Positions 13,101-27,571 of a DNA stretch of 64,000 nucleotides are shown piece by piece. A model generated the notes under the pieces. It saw only the letters and a program-made list of their open reading frames with translations, did not search any database and was not told where the DNA came from. The first letter of the stretch is position 1; every line of letters starts with the position of its first letter. Position numbers and translations under genes: made by a program. The DNA is from Osmia lignaria lignaria (lineage: Eukaryota > Arthropoda > Insecta > Hymenoptera > Megachilidae), in contig NC_135035.1 of assembly GCF_051020975.1 (NCBI RefSeq), positions 310,001-374,000 of the forward strand, written 5' to 3'.

Positions 13101-16100
13101 GCTAAATTGGATATAATGTAATATACTGATCCCTGCCCACAGATCAATGTACCTACATTTAATAACAATATCATTAGTACTATATCTACATTAGATATAA
13201 TGTAATATACAGATCCCTGCCCATAGTTCAATGTAACTATATTTAATAACAATATCATTAGTACTATATCCACATCACATATAATGTAATATACTGATTC
13301 CTTCCCACAAATCAATGTACATTTAATAACAACATTATTCATACTATATCAACACTAGGTATAATGTAATATAGTGATTACATCCCACAGATCAAGATAC
13401 ATTTAATAACAACATCATTCATACTATATCTACATTGGATATAATGTATTATACTGATCCCTTCCCGCAGACTAATGTACATATAATAGCAAAATCGTTA
13501 TTTCTATATCTACATTAGGAATAATGTAATGTAGTGACTACATCACACAGCTCATTTTACATTTAATAAAAACATCATTCATGGTATAGCTAAATTGGAT
13601 ATAATGTAATATACTGATCCATTCCCACAGATCAAGGTACCTACATTTAATAACAATATCATTATTACTACATCTACATTAGATATAAAGTAATATACTG
13701 ATCCCTGCCCACAGTTCAATGTACCTATACTTAATAACAATATCATTAGTACTATATCCACATCATATGTAATGTAATATACTGATTCCTTCCCTCAGAT
13801 CAACGTAGATTTAATAACAACATCATTCATACTATATCAGCACTAGGTATAATGTAATATAGTGATTACATCCCACAGATCAAGGTACATTTAATAACAA
13901 CATCGTTCATATTATATCTACACTAGATATAATGTAATATACTGATTCCTTCCCACAGATCAATGTACATTTAATAACATCATTCGTACTATACCTGCAT
14001 TGGATATAATGTAATATACTGATCCCTTCCCACAGGTCAATGTACATTCAATAGCAAAATCGTTATTACTATATCTACATTACGTATAATGTAATGTATT
14101 TACTACGTCCTGCAGATCATTGTACATTTAATAACATCATTAATGCTATAGCTAAATTGGATATGATGTAATATACTCACCCCTTCCCACAGATCAAGGT
14201 ACCTACATTTAATAACAATATCATTAGTACTACATCTACATTAGATATGAAGTAATATACTGATCCCTGCCCACAGTTCAATGTACCTATATTTAATAAT
14301 AATATCATTAGTACAATATCCACATCATATATAATGTAATATACTGATTCCTTCCCACAGATCAATGTACATTAACAACAACATCATTCATGCTATAGCC
14401 AAATTGGATATAATGTAATATACTGATCCCTGCCCACAGATCAATGTACCTACATTTAATAACAATATCATTAGTACTATATCTACATTAGATATAATGT
14501 AATATACAGATCCCTGCCCATAGTTCAATGTAACTATATTTAATAACAATATCATTAGTACTATATCCACATCACATATAATGTAATATACTGATTCCTT
14601 CCCACAGATCAATGTACATTTAACAACAGCATCATTCACACTATGTCTACATTGGATATAATGTAATATACTGATCCCTTCCCACAGATCAATGTACATT
14701 TAGTAACACCATCATTCATACTATATCTACACTGGATATAATACAATATACGGATTCCTCCCCACAGATCAATGTACATTTTATAACAACATCATTCATA
14801 CCATATCTGCATTGGATATAATGTAATATACTGATCCCTTCTCACAGGTCAATGTACATACATTAGCAAAATCGTTATTACTATATCTACATTACGTATA
14901 ATGTAATCTAGTGGCTACATCCCACAGATCATTGTACGTTTAATAACACCATCATTCATGCTATAGCTAAATAGGATGTACTGTAATATACTGATCCCTT
15001 CCCACAGATCAAGGTATCTACATTTAATAACAATATCATTATTACTACATCTACATTAGATATAAAGTAATATACTGATCGCTGCCCACAGTTCAATGTA
15101 CCTATACTTAATAACAATATCATTAGTACTATATCCACATCATATGGATTGTAATATACTGATTCCTTCCCTCAGATCAACGTAGATTTAATAACAACAT
15201 CATTCATACTATATCAACACTAGGTATAATGTAATATAGTGATTACATCCCACAGATCAAGGTACAGTTAATAACAACATCGTTCATACTATATCTACAT
15301 TGGATATAATGTAATATACTGATCCCTTCCCACAGATCAATGTACTTTTAGTAACACCATCATTCATACTATATCTACACTAGATATAATGTAATATACT
15401 GATTCCTTCCCACAGATCAATGTACATTTAATAACAACATCATTCGTACTATATCTGCATTGGATATAATGTAATATACTGATCCCTTCCCACAGGTCAA
15501 TGTACATACAATAGCAAAATCGTTATTACTATATCTACATTACGTATAATGTAATGTATTTACTACGTCCTGCAGATCATTGTACATTTAATAACATCAT
15601 TAATGCTATAGCTAAATTGGATATGATGTAATATACTCTCCCCTTCCCACAGATCAAGGTGCCTACATTTAATAACAATATCATTATTACTACATCTACA
15701 TTAGATATGAAGTAATATACTGATCCCTGCCCACAGTTCAATGTACCTATATTTAATAATAATATCATTAGTACTATATCCACATCATATATAATGTAAT
15801 ATACTGATTCCTTCCCACAGATCAATGTACATTAACAACAACATGATTCATGCTATAGCTAAATTGGATGTAATGTAATATACTGATCCCTGCCCACAGA
15901 TCAATGTACCTACATTTAATAACAATATCATTAGTACTATATCTACATTAGATATAATGTAATATACAGATCCCTGCCCATAGTTCAATGTAACTATATT
16001 TAATAACAATATCATTAGTACTATATCCACATCACATATAATGTAATATACTGATTCCTTCCCACAAATCAATGTACATTTAATAACAACATTATTCATA

Positions 16101-17610
16101 CTATATCTACACTAGGTATAATGTAACATAGTGATTACATCCCACAGATCAATGTACACATAACAACAACATCATTCATACTATATCTACATGAGATATA
16201 ATGTTATATACTAATCCCTGCCCACAGATCAATGTATATTTAATAGCGATATCATTATTACTATATCTACATTAGATATAATGTTATATACTGATCCCTG
16301 CCCACAGTTCAATGTACCTATACTTAATAACAATATCATTAGTACTATATCCACATCACATATAATGTAATATACTGATTCCTTCCCACAGATCAACGTA
16401 GATTTAATAACAACATCATTCATACTATATCAACACTAGGTATAATGTAATATAGTGATTACATCCCACAGATCAAGATACATTTAATAACAACATCATT
16501 CATACTATATCTACATTGGATATAATGTATTATACTGATCCCTTCCCGCAGACTAATATACATATAATAGCAAAATCGTTATTTCTATATCTACATTAGG
16601 AATAATGTAATGTAGTGACTACATCACACAGCTCATTTTACATTTAATAAAAACATCATTCATGGTATAGCTAAATTGGATATAATGTAATATACTGATC
16701 CATTCCCACAGATCAAGGTACCTACATTTAATAACAATATCATTATTACTACATCTACATTAGATATAAAGTAATATACTGATCCCTGCCCACAGTTCAA
16801 TGTACCTATACTTAATAACAATATCATTAGTACTATATCCACATCATATGTAGTGTAATATACTGATTCCTTCCCTCAGATCAACGTAGATTTAATAACA
16901 ACATCATTCATACTATATCAGCACTAGGTATAATGTAATATAGTGATTACATCCCACAGATCAAGGTACATTTAATAACAACATCGTTCATATTATATCT
17001 ACACTAGATATAATGTAATATACTGATTCCTTCCCACAGATCAATGTACATTTAATAACATCATTCGTACTATATCTGCATTGGATATAATGTAATATAC
17101 TGATCCCTTCCCACAGGTCAATGTACATACAATAGCAAAATCGTTATTACTATATCTACATTACGTATAATGTAATGTATTTACTACGTCCTGCAGATCA
17201 TTGTACATTTAATAACATCATTAATGCTATAGCTAAATTGGATATGATGTAATATACTCACCCCTTCCCACAGATCAAGGTACCTACATTTAATAACAAT
17301 ATCATTATTACTACATCTACATTAGATATGAAGTAATATACTGATCCCTGCCCACAGTTCAATGTACCTATATTTAATAATAATATCATTAGTACAATAT
17401 CCACATCATATATAATGTAATATACTGATTCCTTCCCACAGATCAATGTACATTAACAACAACATCATTCATGCTATAGCTAAATTGGATATAATGTAAT
17501 ATACTGATCCCTGCCCACAGATCAATGTACCTACATTTAATAACAATATCATTAGTACTATATCTACATTAGATATAATGTAATATACAGATCCCTGCCC
17601 ATAGTTCAAT
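10156..17610 (+). repeat. Family B HOR of 1.4-1.7 kb, five copies
   Basis: A unit of about 21 monomers repeats. Using the monomer pair that starts CACCCCTTCCCACAG or CTCCCCTTCCCACAG as anchor, copies begin near 10.30, 12.00, 14.18, 15.58 and 17.26 kb, so the spacings are 1704, 2172, 1400 and 1681 bp. The order of marker monomers is the same in each copy: TAAATTGGATATGATG, then TACATGAGATATAATG with AATCCCTGCCCACAG, then CCCAGAGCTC or CACACAGCTC with ATTTAATAAAAACATC. The third copy lacks the TACATGAG monomers, and the second has an internal duplication near 12.98-13.47 kb. Copies one and two are nearly identical across more than 1 kb. Confidence 0.85.
12857..13472 (+). repeat. Patchwork internal duplication in the 1.7-kb HOR
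   Basis: The stretch 12857-12980 (AACACTAGG through TCCCGCAG) recurs at about 13349-13472, 492 bp later. Between them, 12980-13349 copies 12165-12534. At the left junction the box reads CCCGCAG followed by TTCAATG, whereas other copies of this monomer read CCCGCAG followed by ACTAATG. The monomer is thus a hybrid joined at the C-rich box. Confidence 0.75.
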
Positions 17611-20600
17611 GTAACTATATTTAATAACAATATCATTAGTACTATATCCACATCACATATAATGTAATATACTGATTCCTTCCCACAAATCAATGTACAT
17701 TTAATAACAACATTATTCATACTATATCTACACTAGGTATAATGTAACATAGTGATTACATCCCACAGATCAATGTACACATAACAACAACATCATTCAT
17801 ACTATATCTACATGAGATATAATGTTATATACTAATCCCTGCCCACAGATCAATGTATATTTAATAGCGATATCATTATTACTATATCTACATTAGATAT
17901 AATGTTATATACTGATCCCTGCCCACAGTTCAATGTACCTATACTTAATAACAATATCATTAGTACTATATCCACATCACATATAATGTAATATACTGAT
18001 TCCTTCCCACAGATCAACGTAGATTTAATAACAACATCATTCATACTATATCAACACTAGGTATAATGTAATATAGTGATTACATCCCACAGATCAAGGT
18101 ACATTTAATAACAACATCATTCATACTATATCTACACTGGATATAATGTATTATACTGATCCCTTCCCGCAGACTAATGTACATATAATAGCAAAATCGT
18201 TATTTCTATATCTACATTAGGTATAATGTAATGTAGTGACTACATCCCAGAGCTCATTTTACATTTAATAAAAACATCATTCATGGTATAGCTAAATTGG
18301 ATATAATGTAATATACTGATCCATTCCCACAGATCAAGGTACCTACATTTAATAACAATATCATTATTACTACATCTACATTAGATATAAAGTAATATAC
18401 TGATCGCTGCCCACAGTTCAATGTACCTATACTTAATAACAATATCATTAGTACTATATCCACATCATATGGATTGTAATATACTGATTCCTTCCCTCAG
18501 ATCAACGTAGATTTAATAACAACATCATTCATACTATATCAGCACTAGGTATAATGTAATATAGTGATTACATCCCACAGATCAAGGTACATTTAATAAC
18601 AACATCGTTCATACTATATCTACATTGGATATAATGTAATATACTGATCCCTTCCCACAGATCAATGTACATTTAGTAACACCATCATTCATACTATATC
18701 TACACTGGATATAATACAATATACGGATTCCTCCCCACAGATCAATGTACATTTCATAACAACATCATTGATACTATATCTACATTGGATATAATGTAAT
18801 ATACTGATCCCTTCCCATACGTCAATGTACATATAATAGCAAAATCGTTATTACTATATCTACATTAGGTATAATGTAATATACTGATCCCTGCTCACAG
18901 ATCAATGTACCTATATTTAACAACAATATCCTTAGTACCATATCCACATTACACATAATGTAATATACTGATTCCTTCCCACAGATCAATGTACATTTAA
19001 TAACAACAGCATTCATACTATATCAACACTAGGTATAATGTAATATAGTGATTACATCCCACAGATCAAGGTACATTCAATATCGATATCATTATTACTA
19101 TATCTACATTGGGTATAATGTAATATACTGAACCCTCCCCACAGATCAATGTACCTACATTTAACAACAATATCATTAGTACTACGTCCACATTGCATAT
19201 AATGTAATATACTGATTCCTTCCCACAGATCAGTGTACATTTAATAACAACATCATTCATTACATATCTACATTGGGTACAATGTAATATAGTGATTACA
19301 TCCCACAGAACAATGTACATGTAATATCGATATCATTAGTACTATATCCACATCACATATAATGTAATATACTGATTCCTTCCCACAGATCAATGTACAT
19401 TAACAACAACATCATTCATGCTATGTCTACATTGGATATAATGTAATAATCTGATCCCTTCCCACAGATCAATGTACCTACATTTAAAAACAATATCATC
19501 AGTACTATATCTACATTGGATATAATGTAATACACTGATACCTGCCCACAGTTCAATGTAACTATATTTCATAACAATATCATTAGTACTATATCCACAT
19601 CATATATAATGTAATATACTGATTACTTCCCACAGATCAATGTACATTTAACAACAGCATCATTCATACTATGTCTACATTGGATATAATGTAATAATCT
19701 GATCCCTTCCCACAGATCAATGTACATATAATAACAATATCATTATTACTATAACTACACTAGATATAATGTAATATACTGATTCCTTCCCTCAGATCAA
19801 TGTACATTTAATATCGATATCATTATTACTATTTCTACATTATATATAATGTAATCTACTGATCCCTTCCCACAGGTCAATGTACATACAATAGCAAAAT
19901 CGTTATTACTGCATCTACATTAGGTATAATGTAATGTATTTACTACATCCTACAGATCATTGTACATTTAATAACATCATTCATGCTATAGCTAAATTGG
20001 ATATAATGTAATATACTCACCCCTTCCCACAGATCAAGGTACCTACATTTAATAACAATATCATTATTACTACATCTACATTAGATATAAAGTAATATAC
20101 TGATCCCTGCCCACAGTTCAATGTACCTATATTTAATAATAATATCATTAGTACTACATCCACATCATATATAATGTAATATACTGATTCCTTCCCACCG
20201 ATCAATGTACATTAACAACAAGATCATTCATGCTATAGCTAAATTGGATATAATGTAATATACTGATCCCTGCCCACAGATCAGTGTACCTACGTTTAAT
20301 AACAATATCATTAGTACTATATCCACATCACATATAATGTAATATACTGATTCCTTCCCACAGATCAATGTACATTTAATAACAACATTATTCATACTAT
20401 ATCTACACTAGGTATAATGTAACATAGTGATTACATCCCACAGATCAATGTACACATAACAACAACATCATTCATACTATATCTACATGAGATATAATGT
20501 TATATACTAATCCCTGCCCACAGATCAATGTATATTTAATAGCGATATCATTATTACTATATCTACATTAGATATAATGTTATATACTGATCCCTGCCCA

Positions 20601-21997
20601 CAGTTCAATGTACCTATACTTAATAACAATATCATTAGTACTATATCCACATCACATATAATGTAATATACTGATTCCTTCCCACAGATCAATGTACATT
20701 TAATAACAACAGCATTCATACTATATCAACACTAGGTATAATGTAATATAGTGATTACATCCCACAGATCAAGGTACATTCAATATCGATATCATTATTA
20801 CTATATCTACATTGGGTATAATGTAATATACTGAACCCTCCCCACAGATCAATGTACCTACATTTAACAACAATATCATTAGTACTACGTCCACATTGCA
20901 TATAATGTAATATACTGATTCCTTCCCACAGATCAGTGTACATTTAATAACAACATCATTCATTACATATCTACATTGGGTACAATGTAATATAGTGATT
21001 ACATCCCACAGAACAATGTACATGTAATATCGATATCATTAGTACTATATCCACATCACATATAATGTAATATACTGATTCCTTCCCACAGATCAATGTA
21101 CATTAACAACAACATCATTCATGCTATAGCTAAATTGGATATAATGTAATATACTGATCCCTGCCCACAGATCAATGTACCTACATTTAAAAACAATATC
21201 ATCAGTACTATATCTACATTGGATATAATGTAATACACTGATACCTGCCCACAGTTCAATGTAACTATATTTCATAACAATATCATTAGTACTATATCCA
21301 CATCATATATAATGTAATATACTGATTACTTCCCACAGATCAATGTACATTTAACAACAGCATCATTCATACTATGTCTACATTGGATATAATGTAATAA
21401 TCTGATCCCTTCCCACAGATCAATGTACATATAATAACAATATCATTATTACTATAACTACACTAGATATAATGTAATATACTGATTCCTTCCCTCAGAT
21501 CAATGTACAATTAATATCGATATCATTATTACTATTTCTACATTATATATAATGTAATCTACTGATCCCTTCCCACAGGTCAATGTACATACAATAGCAA
21601 AATCGTTATTACTGCATCTACATTAGGTATAATGTAATGTATTTACTACATCCTACAGATCATTGTACATTTAATAACATCATTCATGCTATAGCTAAAT
21701 TGGATATAATGTAATATACTCACCCCTTCCCACAGATCAAGGTACCTACATTTAATAACAATATCATTATTACTACATCTACATTAGATATAAAGTAATA
21801 TACTGATCCCTGCCCACAGTTCAATGTACCTATATTTAATAATAATATCATTAGTACTACATCCACATCATATATAATGTAATATACTGATTCCTTCCCA
21901 CCGATCAATGTACATTAACAACAAGATCATTCATGCTATAGCTAAATTGGATATAATGTAATATACTGATCCCTGCCCACAGATCAGTGTACCTACG
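17611..21997 (+). repeat. 4,378-bp higher-order repeat, copy 1
   Basis: Sequence here recurs 4378 bases downstream. Markers line up exactly: AATCCCTGCCCACAG near 17833 and 22211, CCCAGAGCTC near 18246 and 22624, CCCATACGTC near 18814 and 23192. By eye I found one difference early on, CCCACAAATC at 17687 against CCCACAGATC at 22065. The unit has about 54 monomers and itself contains a tandem pair of 1,703-bp sub-units. The left boundary is approximate. Confidence 0.85.
18958..20660 (+). repeat. 1,703-bp sub-unit a (in 4,378-bp copy 1)
   Basis: Begins within the AATGTAATATACTG run after ACATTACACATAATG and repeats 1703 bases later. It is told apart from sub-unit b by CATGCTATGTCTAC and AATAATCTGATCCC near 19418-19455, where b has CATGCTATAGCTAA and AATATACTGATCCC near 21121-21160, and by TGTACATTTAATATCG near 19800 where b has TGTACAATTAATATCG. 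Confidence 0.85.
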
Positions 21998-22363
21998 TTT
22001 AATAACAATATCATTAGTACTATATCCACATCACATATAATGTAATATACTGATTCCTTCCCACAGATCAATGTACATTTAATAACAACATTATTCATAC
22101 TATATCTACACTAGGTATAATGTAACATAGTGATTACATCCCACAGATCAATGTACACATAACAACAACATCATTCATACTATATCTACATGAGATATAA
22201 TGTTATATACTAATCCCTGCCCACAGATCAATGTATATTTAATAGCGATATCATTATTACTATATCTACATTAGATATAATGTTATATACTGATCCCTGC
22301 CCACAGTTCAATGTACCTATACTTAATAACAATATCATTAGTACTATATCCACATCACATATA
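20661..22363 (+). repeat. 1,703-bp sub-unit b (in 4,378-bp copy 1)
   Basis: Second member of the tandem 1,703-bp pair. Similarity to the start of sub-unit a runs on to about 22395, where this copy has ATCAACGTAGATTT against ATCAATGTACATTT. The b-specific variants near 21121 and 21504 separate it from a. Confidence 0.82.
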
Positions 22364-25300
22364 ATGTAATATACTGATTCCTTCCCACAGATCAACGTAG
22401 ATTTAATAACAACATCATTCATACTATATCAACACTAGGTATAATGTAATATAGTGATTACATCCCACAGATCAAGGTACATTTAATAACAACATCATTC
22501 ATACTATATCTACACTGGATATAATGTATTATACTGATCCCTTCCCGCAGACTAATGTACATATAATAGCAAAATCGTTATTTCTATATCTACATTAGGT
22601 ATAATGTAATGTAGTGACTACATCCCAGAGCTCATTTTACATTTAATAAAAACATCATTCATGGTATAGCTAAATTGGATATAATGTAATATACTGATCC
22701 ATTCCCACAGATCAAGGTACCTACATTTAATAACAATATCATTATTACTACATCTACATTAGATATAAAGTAATATACTGATCGCTGCCCACAGTTCAAT
22801 GTACCTATACTTAATAACAATATCATTAGTACTATATCCACATCATATGGATTGTAATATACTGATTCCTTCCCTCAGATCAACGTAGATTTAATAACAA
22901 CATCATTCATACTATATCAGCACTAGGTATAATGTAATATAGTGATTACATCCCACAGATCAAGGTACATTTAATAACAACATCGTTCATACTATATCTA
23001 CATTGGATATAATGTAATATACTGATCCCTTCCCACAGATCAATGTACATTTAGTAACACCATCATTCATACTATATCTACACTGGATATAATACAATAT
23101 ACGGATTCCTCCCCACAGATCAATGTACATTTCATAACAACATCATTGATACTATATCTACATTGGATATAATGTAATATACTGATCCCTTCCCATACGT
23201 CAATGTACATATAATAGCAAAATCGTTATTACTATATCTACATTAGGTATAATGTAATATACTGATCCCTGCTCACAGATCAATGTACCTATATTTAACA
23301 ACAATATCCTTAGTACCATATCCACATTACACATAATGTAATATACTGATTCCTTCCCACAGATCAATGTACATTTAATAACAACAGCATTCATACTATA
23401 TCAACACTAGGTATAATGTAATATAGTGATTACATCCCACAGATCAAGGTACATTCAATATCGATATCATTATTACTATATCTACATTGGGTATAATGTA
23501 ATATACTGAACCCTCCCCACAGATCAATGTACCTACATTTAACAACAATATCATTAGTACTACGTCCACATTGCATATAATGTAATATACTGATTCCTTC
23601 CCACAGATCAGTGTACATTTAATAACAACATCATTCATTACATATCTACATTGGGTACAATGTAATATAGTGATTACATCCCACAGAACAATGTACATGT
23701 AATATCGATATCATTAGTACTATATCCACATCACATATAATGTAATATACTGATTCCTTCCCACAGATCAATGTACATTAACAACAACATCATTCATGCT
23801 ATGTCTACATTGGATATAATGTAATAATCTGATCCCTTCCCACAGATCAATGTACCTACATTTAAAAACAATATCATCAGTACTATATCTACATTGGATA
23901 TAATGTAATACACTGATACCTGCCCACAGTTCAATGTAACTATATTTCATAACAATATCATTAGTACTATATCCACATCATATATAATGTAATATACTGA
24001 TTACTTCCCACAGATCAATGTACATTTAACAACAGCATCATTCATACTATGTCTACATTGGATATAATGTAATAATCTGATCCCTTCCCACAGATCAATG
24101 TACATATAATAACAATATCATTATTACTATAACTACACTAGATATAATGTAATATACTGATTCCTTCCCTCAGATCAATGTACATTTAATATCGATATCA
24201 TTATTACTATTTCTACATTATATATAATGTAATCTACTGATCCCTTCCCACAGGTCAATGTACATACAATAGCAAAATCGTTATTACTGCATCTACATTA
24301 GGTATAATGTAATGTATTTACTACATCCTACAGATCATTGTACATTTAATAACATCATTCATGCTATAGCTAAATTGGATATAATGTAATATACTCACCC
24401 CTTCCCACAGATCAAGGTACCTACATTTAATAACAATATCATTATTACTACATCTACATTAGATATAAAGTAATATACTGATCCCTGCCCACAGTTCAAT
24501 GTACCTATATTTAATAATAATATCATTAGTACTACATCCACATCATATATAATGTAATATACTGATTCCTTCCCACCGATCAATGTACATTAACAACAAG
24601 ATCATTCATGCTATAGCTAAATTGGATATAATGTAATATACTGATCCCTGCCCACAGATCAGTGTACCTACGTTTAATAACAATATCATTAGTACTATAT
24701 CCACATCACATATAATGTAATATACTGATTCCTTCCCACAGATCAATGTACATTTAATAACAACATTATTCATACTATATCTACACTAGGTATAATGTAA
24801 CATAGTGATTACATCCCACAGATCAATGTACACATAACAACAACATCATTCATACTATATCTACATGAGATATAATGTTATATACTAATCCCTGCCCACA
24901 GATCAATGTATATTTAATAGCGATATCATTATTACTATATCTACATTAGATATAATGTTATATACTGATCCCTGCCCACAGTTCAATGTACCTATACTTA
25001 ATAACAATATCATTAGTACTATATCCACATCACATATAATGTAATATACTGATTCCTTCCCACAGATCAATGTACATTTAATAACAACAGCATTCATACT
25101 ATATCAACACTAGGTATAATGTAATATAGTGATTACATCCCACAGATCAAGGTACATTCAATATCGATATCATTATTACTATATCTACATTGGGTATAAT
25201 GTAATATACTGAACCCTCCCCACAGATCAATGTACCTACATTTAACAACAATATCATTAGTACTACGTCCACATTGCATATAATGTAATATACTGATTCC

Positions 25301-26375
25301 TTCCCACAGATCAGTGTACATTTAATAACAACATCATTCATTACATATCTACATTGGGTACAATGTAATATAGTGATTACATCCCACAGAACAATGTACA
25401 TGTAATATCGATATCATTAGTACTATATCCACATCACATATAATGTAATATACTGATTCCTTCCCACAGATCAATGTACATTAACAACAACATCATTCAT
25501 GCTATAGCTAAATTGGATATAATGTAATATACTGATCCCTGCCCACAGATCAATGTACCTACATTTAAAAACAATATCATCAGTACTATATCTACATTGG
25601 ATATAATGTAATACACTGATACCTGCCCACAGTTCAATGTAACTATATTTCATAACAATATCATTAGTACTATATCCACATCATATATAATGTAATATAC
25701 TGATTACTTCCCACAGATCAATGTACATTTAACAACAGCATCATTCATACTATGTCTACATTGGATATAATGTAATAATCTGATCCCTTCCCACAGATCA
25801 ATGTACATATAATAACAATATCATTATTACTATAACTACACTAGATATAATGTAATATACTGATTCCTTCCCTCAGATCAATGTACAATTAATATCGATA
25901 TCATTATTACTATTTCTACATTATATATAATGTAATCTACTGATCCCTTCCCACAGGTCAATGTACATACAATAGCAAAATCGTTATTACTGCATCTACA
26001 TTAGGTATAATGTAATGTATTTACTACATCCTACAGATCATTGTACATTTAATAACATCATTCATGCTATAGCTAAATTGGATATAATGTAATATACTCA
26101 CCCCTTCCCACAGATCAAGGTACCTACATTTAATAACAATATCATTATTACTACATCTACATTAGATATAAAGTAATATACTGATCCCTGCCCACAGTTC
26201 AATGTACCTATATTTAATAATAATATCATTAGTACTACATCCACATCATATATAATGTAATATACTGATTCCTTCCCACCGATCAATGTACATTAACAAC
26301 AAGATCATTCATGCTATAGCTAAATTGGATATAATGTAATATACTGATCCCTGCCCACAGATCAGTGTACCTACG
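21998..26375 (+). repeat. 4,378-bp higher-order repeat, copy 2
   Basis: Near-identical second copy, again with a 1703-bp tandem pair inside (about 23336-25038 and 25039-26741). The differences that separate sub-units a and b in copy 1 are repeated here at matching places (near 23797/25500 and 24178/25882), so the larger unit was duplicated after a and b had already diverged. Confidence 0.85.
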
Positions 26376-26868
26376 TTTAATAACAATATCATTAGTACTA
26401 TATCCACATCACATATAATGTAATATACTGATTCCTTCCCACAGATCAATGTACATTTAATAACAACATTATTCATACTATATCTACACTAGGTATAATG
26501 TAACATAGTGATTACATCCCACAGATCAATGTACACATAACAACAACATCATTCATACTATATCTACATGAGATATAATGTTATATACTAATCCCTGCCC
26601 ACAGATCAATGTATATTTAATAGCGATATCATTATTACTATATCTACATTAGATATAATGTTATATACTGATCCCTGCCCACAGTTCAATGTACCTATAC
26701 TTAATAACAATATCATTAGTACTATATCCACATCACATATAATGTAATATACTGATTCCTTCCCACAGATCAACGTAGATTTAATAACAACATCATTCAT
26801 ACTATATCAACACTAGGTATAATGTAATATAGTGATTACATCCCACAGATCAAGGTACATTTAATAAC
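26376..26868 (+). repeat. 4,378-bp higher-order repeat, truncated copy 3
   Basis: The first part of a third copy, with the AATCCCTGCCCACAG and GATCAACGTAGATTT markers at +4378. It follows copy 2 up to ATCAAGGTACATTTAATAACAA near 26868 and then switches to family A sequence where copies 1 and 2 go on with CATCATTCATAC. The switch lies in a stretch common to both families. Confidence 0.82.
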
Positions 26869-27571
26869 AATATCATTAGTACTATATCTACATTAGATAT
26901 AATGACATATACAGATTCATTCCCACAGATCAATGTATATTTAATACCAATATCATTAGTACTATACCTACATTATATATGTAATGTAGATTTAATAACA
27001 ATATCATTATTATCATATCTACATTAGATATAATGTAATATACCGATTCCTTCCCACAGATCAATGTACATTTAACAACAATACAATTAGTACTATACCT
27101 ACATTAAATTTGTAATGTACATTTAATAACAATATTATTATTACCATATCTACATTAGGTATAATGTAATATACTGATTCATTCCCACAGATCAATGTAC
27201 ATTTAATACCAATATCATTAGTGCTATACCTACATTATATATGTAATGTAGATTTAATAACAATATCATTATTACCATATCTACATTAGATATAATGTAA
27301 TATACCGATTCATTCCCACAGATCAATGTACATTTAATAACAGTATCATTAGTACTATACCTACATTAGATATGTAATGTAGATTTAATAACAATATCAT
27401 TATTGCCATATCTACATTAGATAGAGTGCAATATACGGATACGTTCCCACAGATCAATGTTCATTTAATAACAATATCATTGATATTATGTCTACATTCC
27501 ATATGTAGTGTACATTTAACAACAAAATCGTTATTACCATATCTACATACGATAAAGTGTAATATACTGAT
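26869..27571 (+). repeat. Family A island, 0.7 kb, between family B blocks
   Basis: Contains short monomers and ATGACATATACAGATTC, ACAATACAATTAG and ATACGGATACGTTCCC. It matches about 29.63-30.33 kb at an offset of 2760 bp with a single difference noticed (TATTGCC near 27403 against TATCGCC near 30163). Both join sequence like 4.65-4.88 kb directly to sequence like 5.54-6.05 kb, so they share one ancestral deletion. Confidence 0.85.

Noticed and set aside
10156..26868. Inverted duplication within the array
   Set aside because: The CCCACAG box was always read on the plus strand in every line examined. No CTGTGGG-oriented monomers were noticed.
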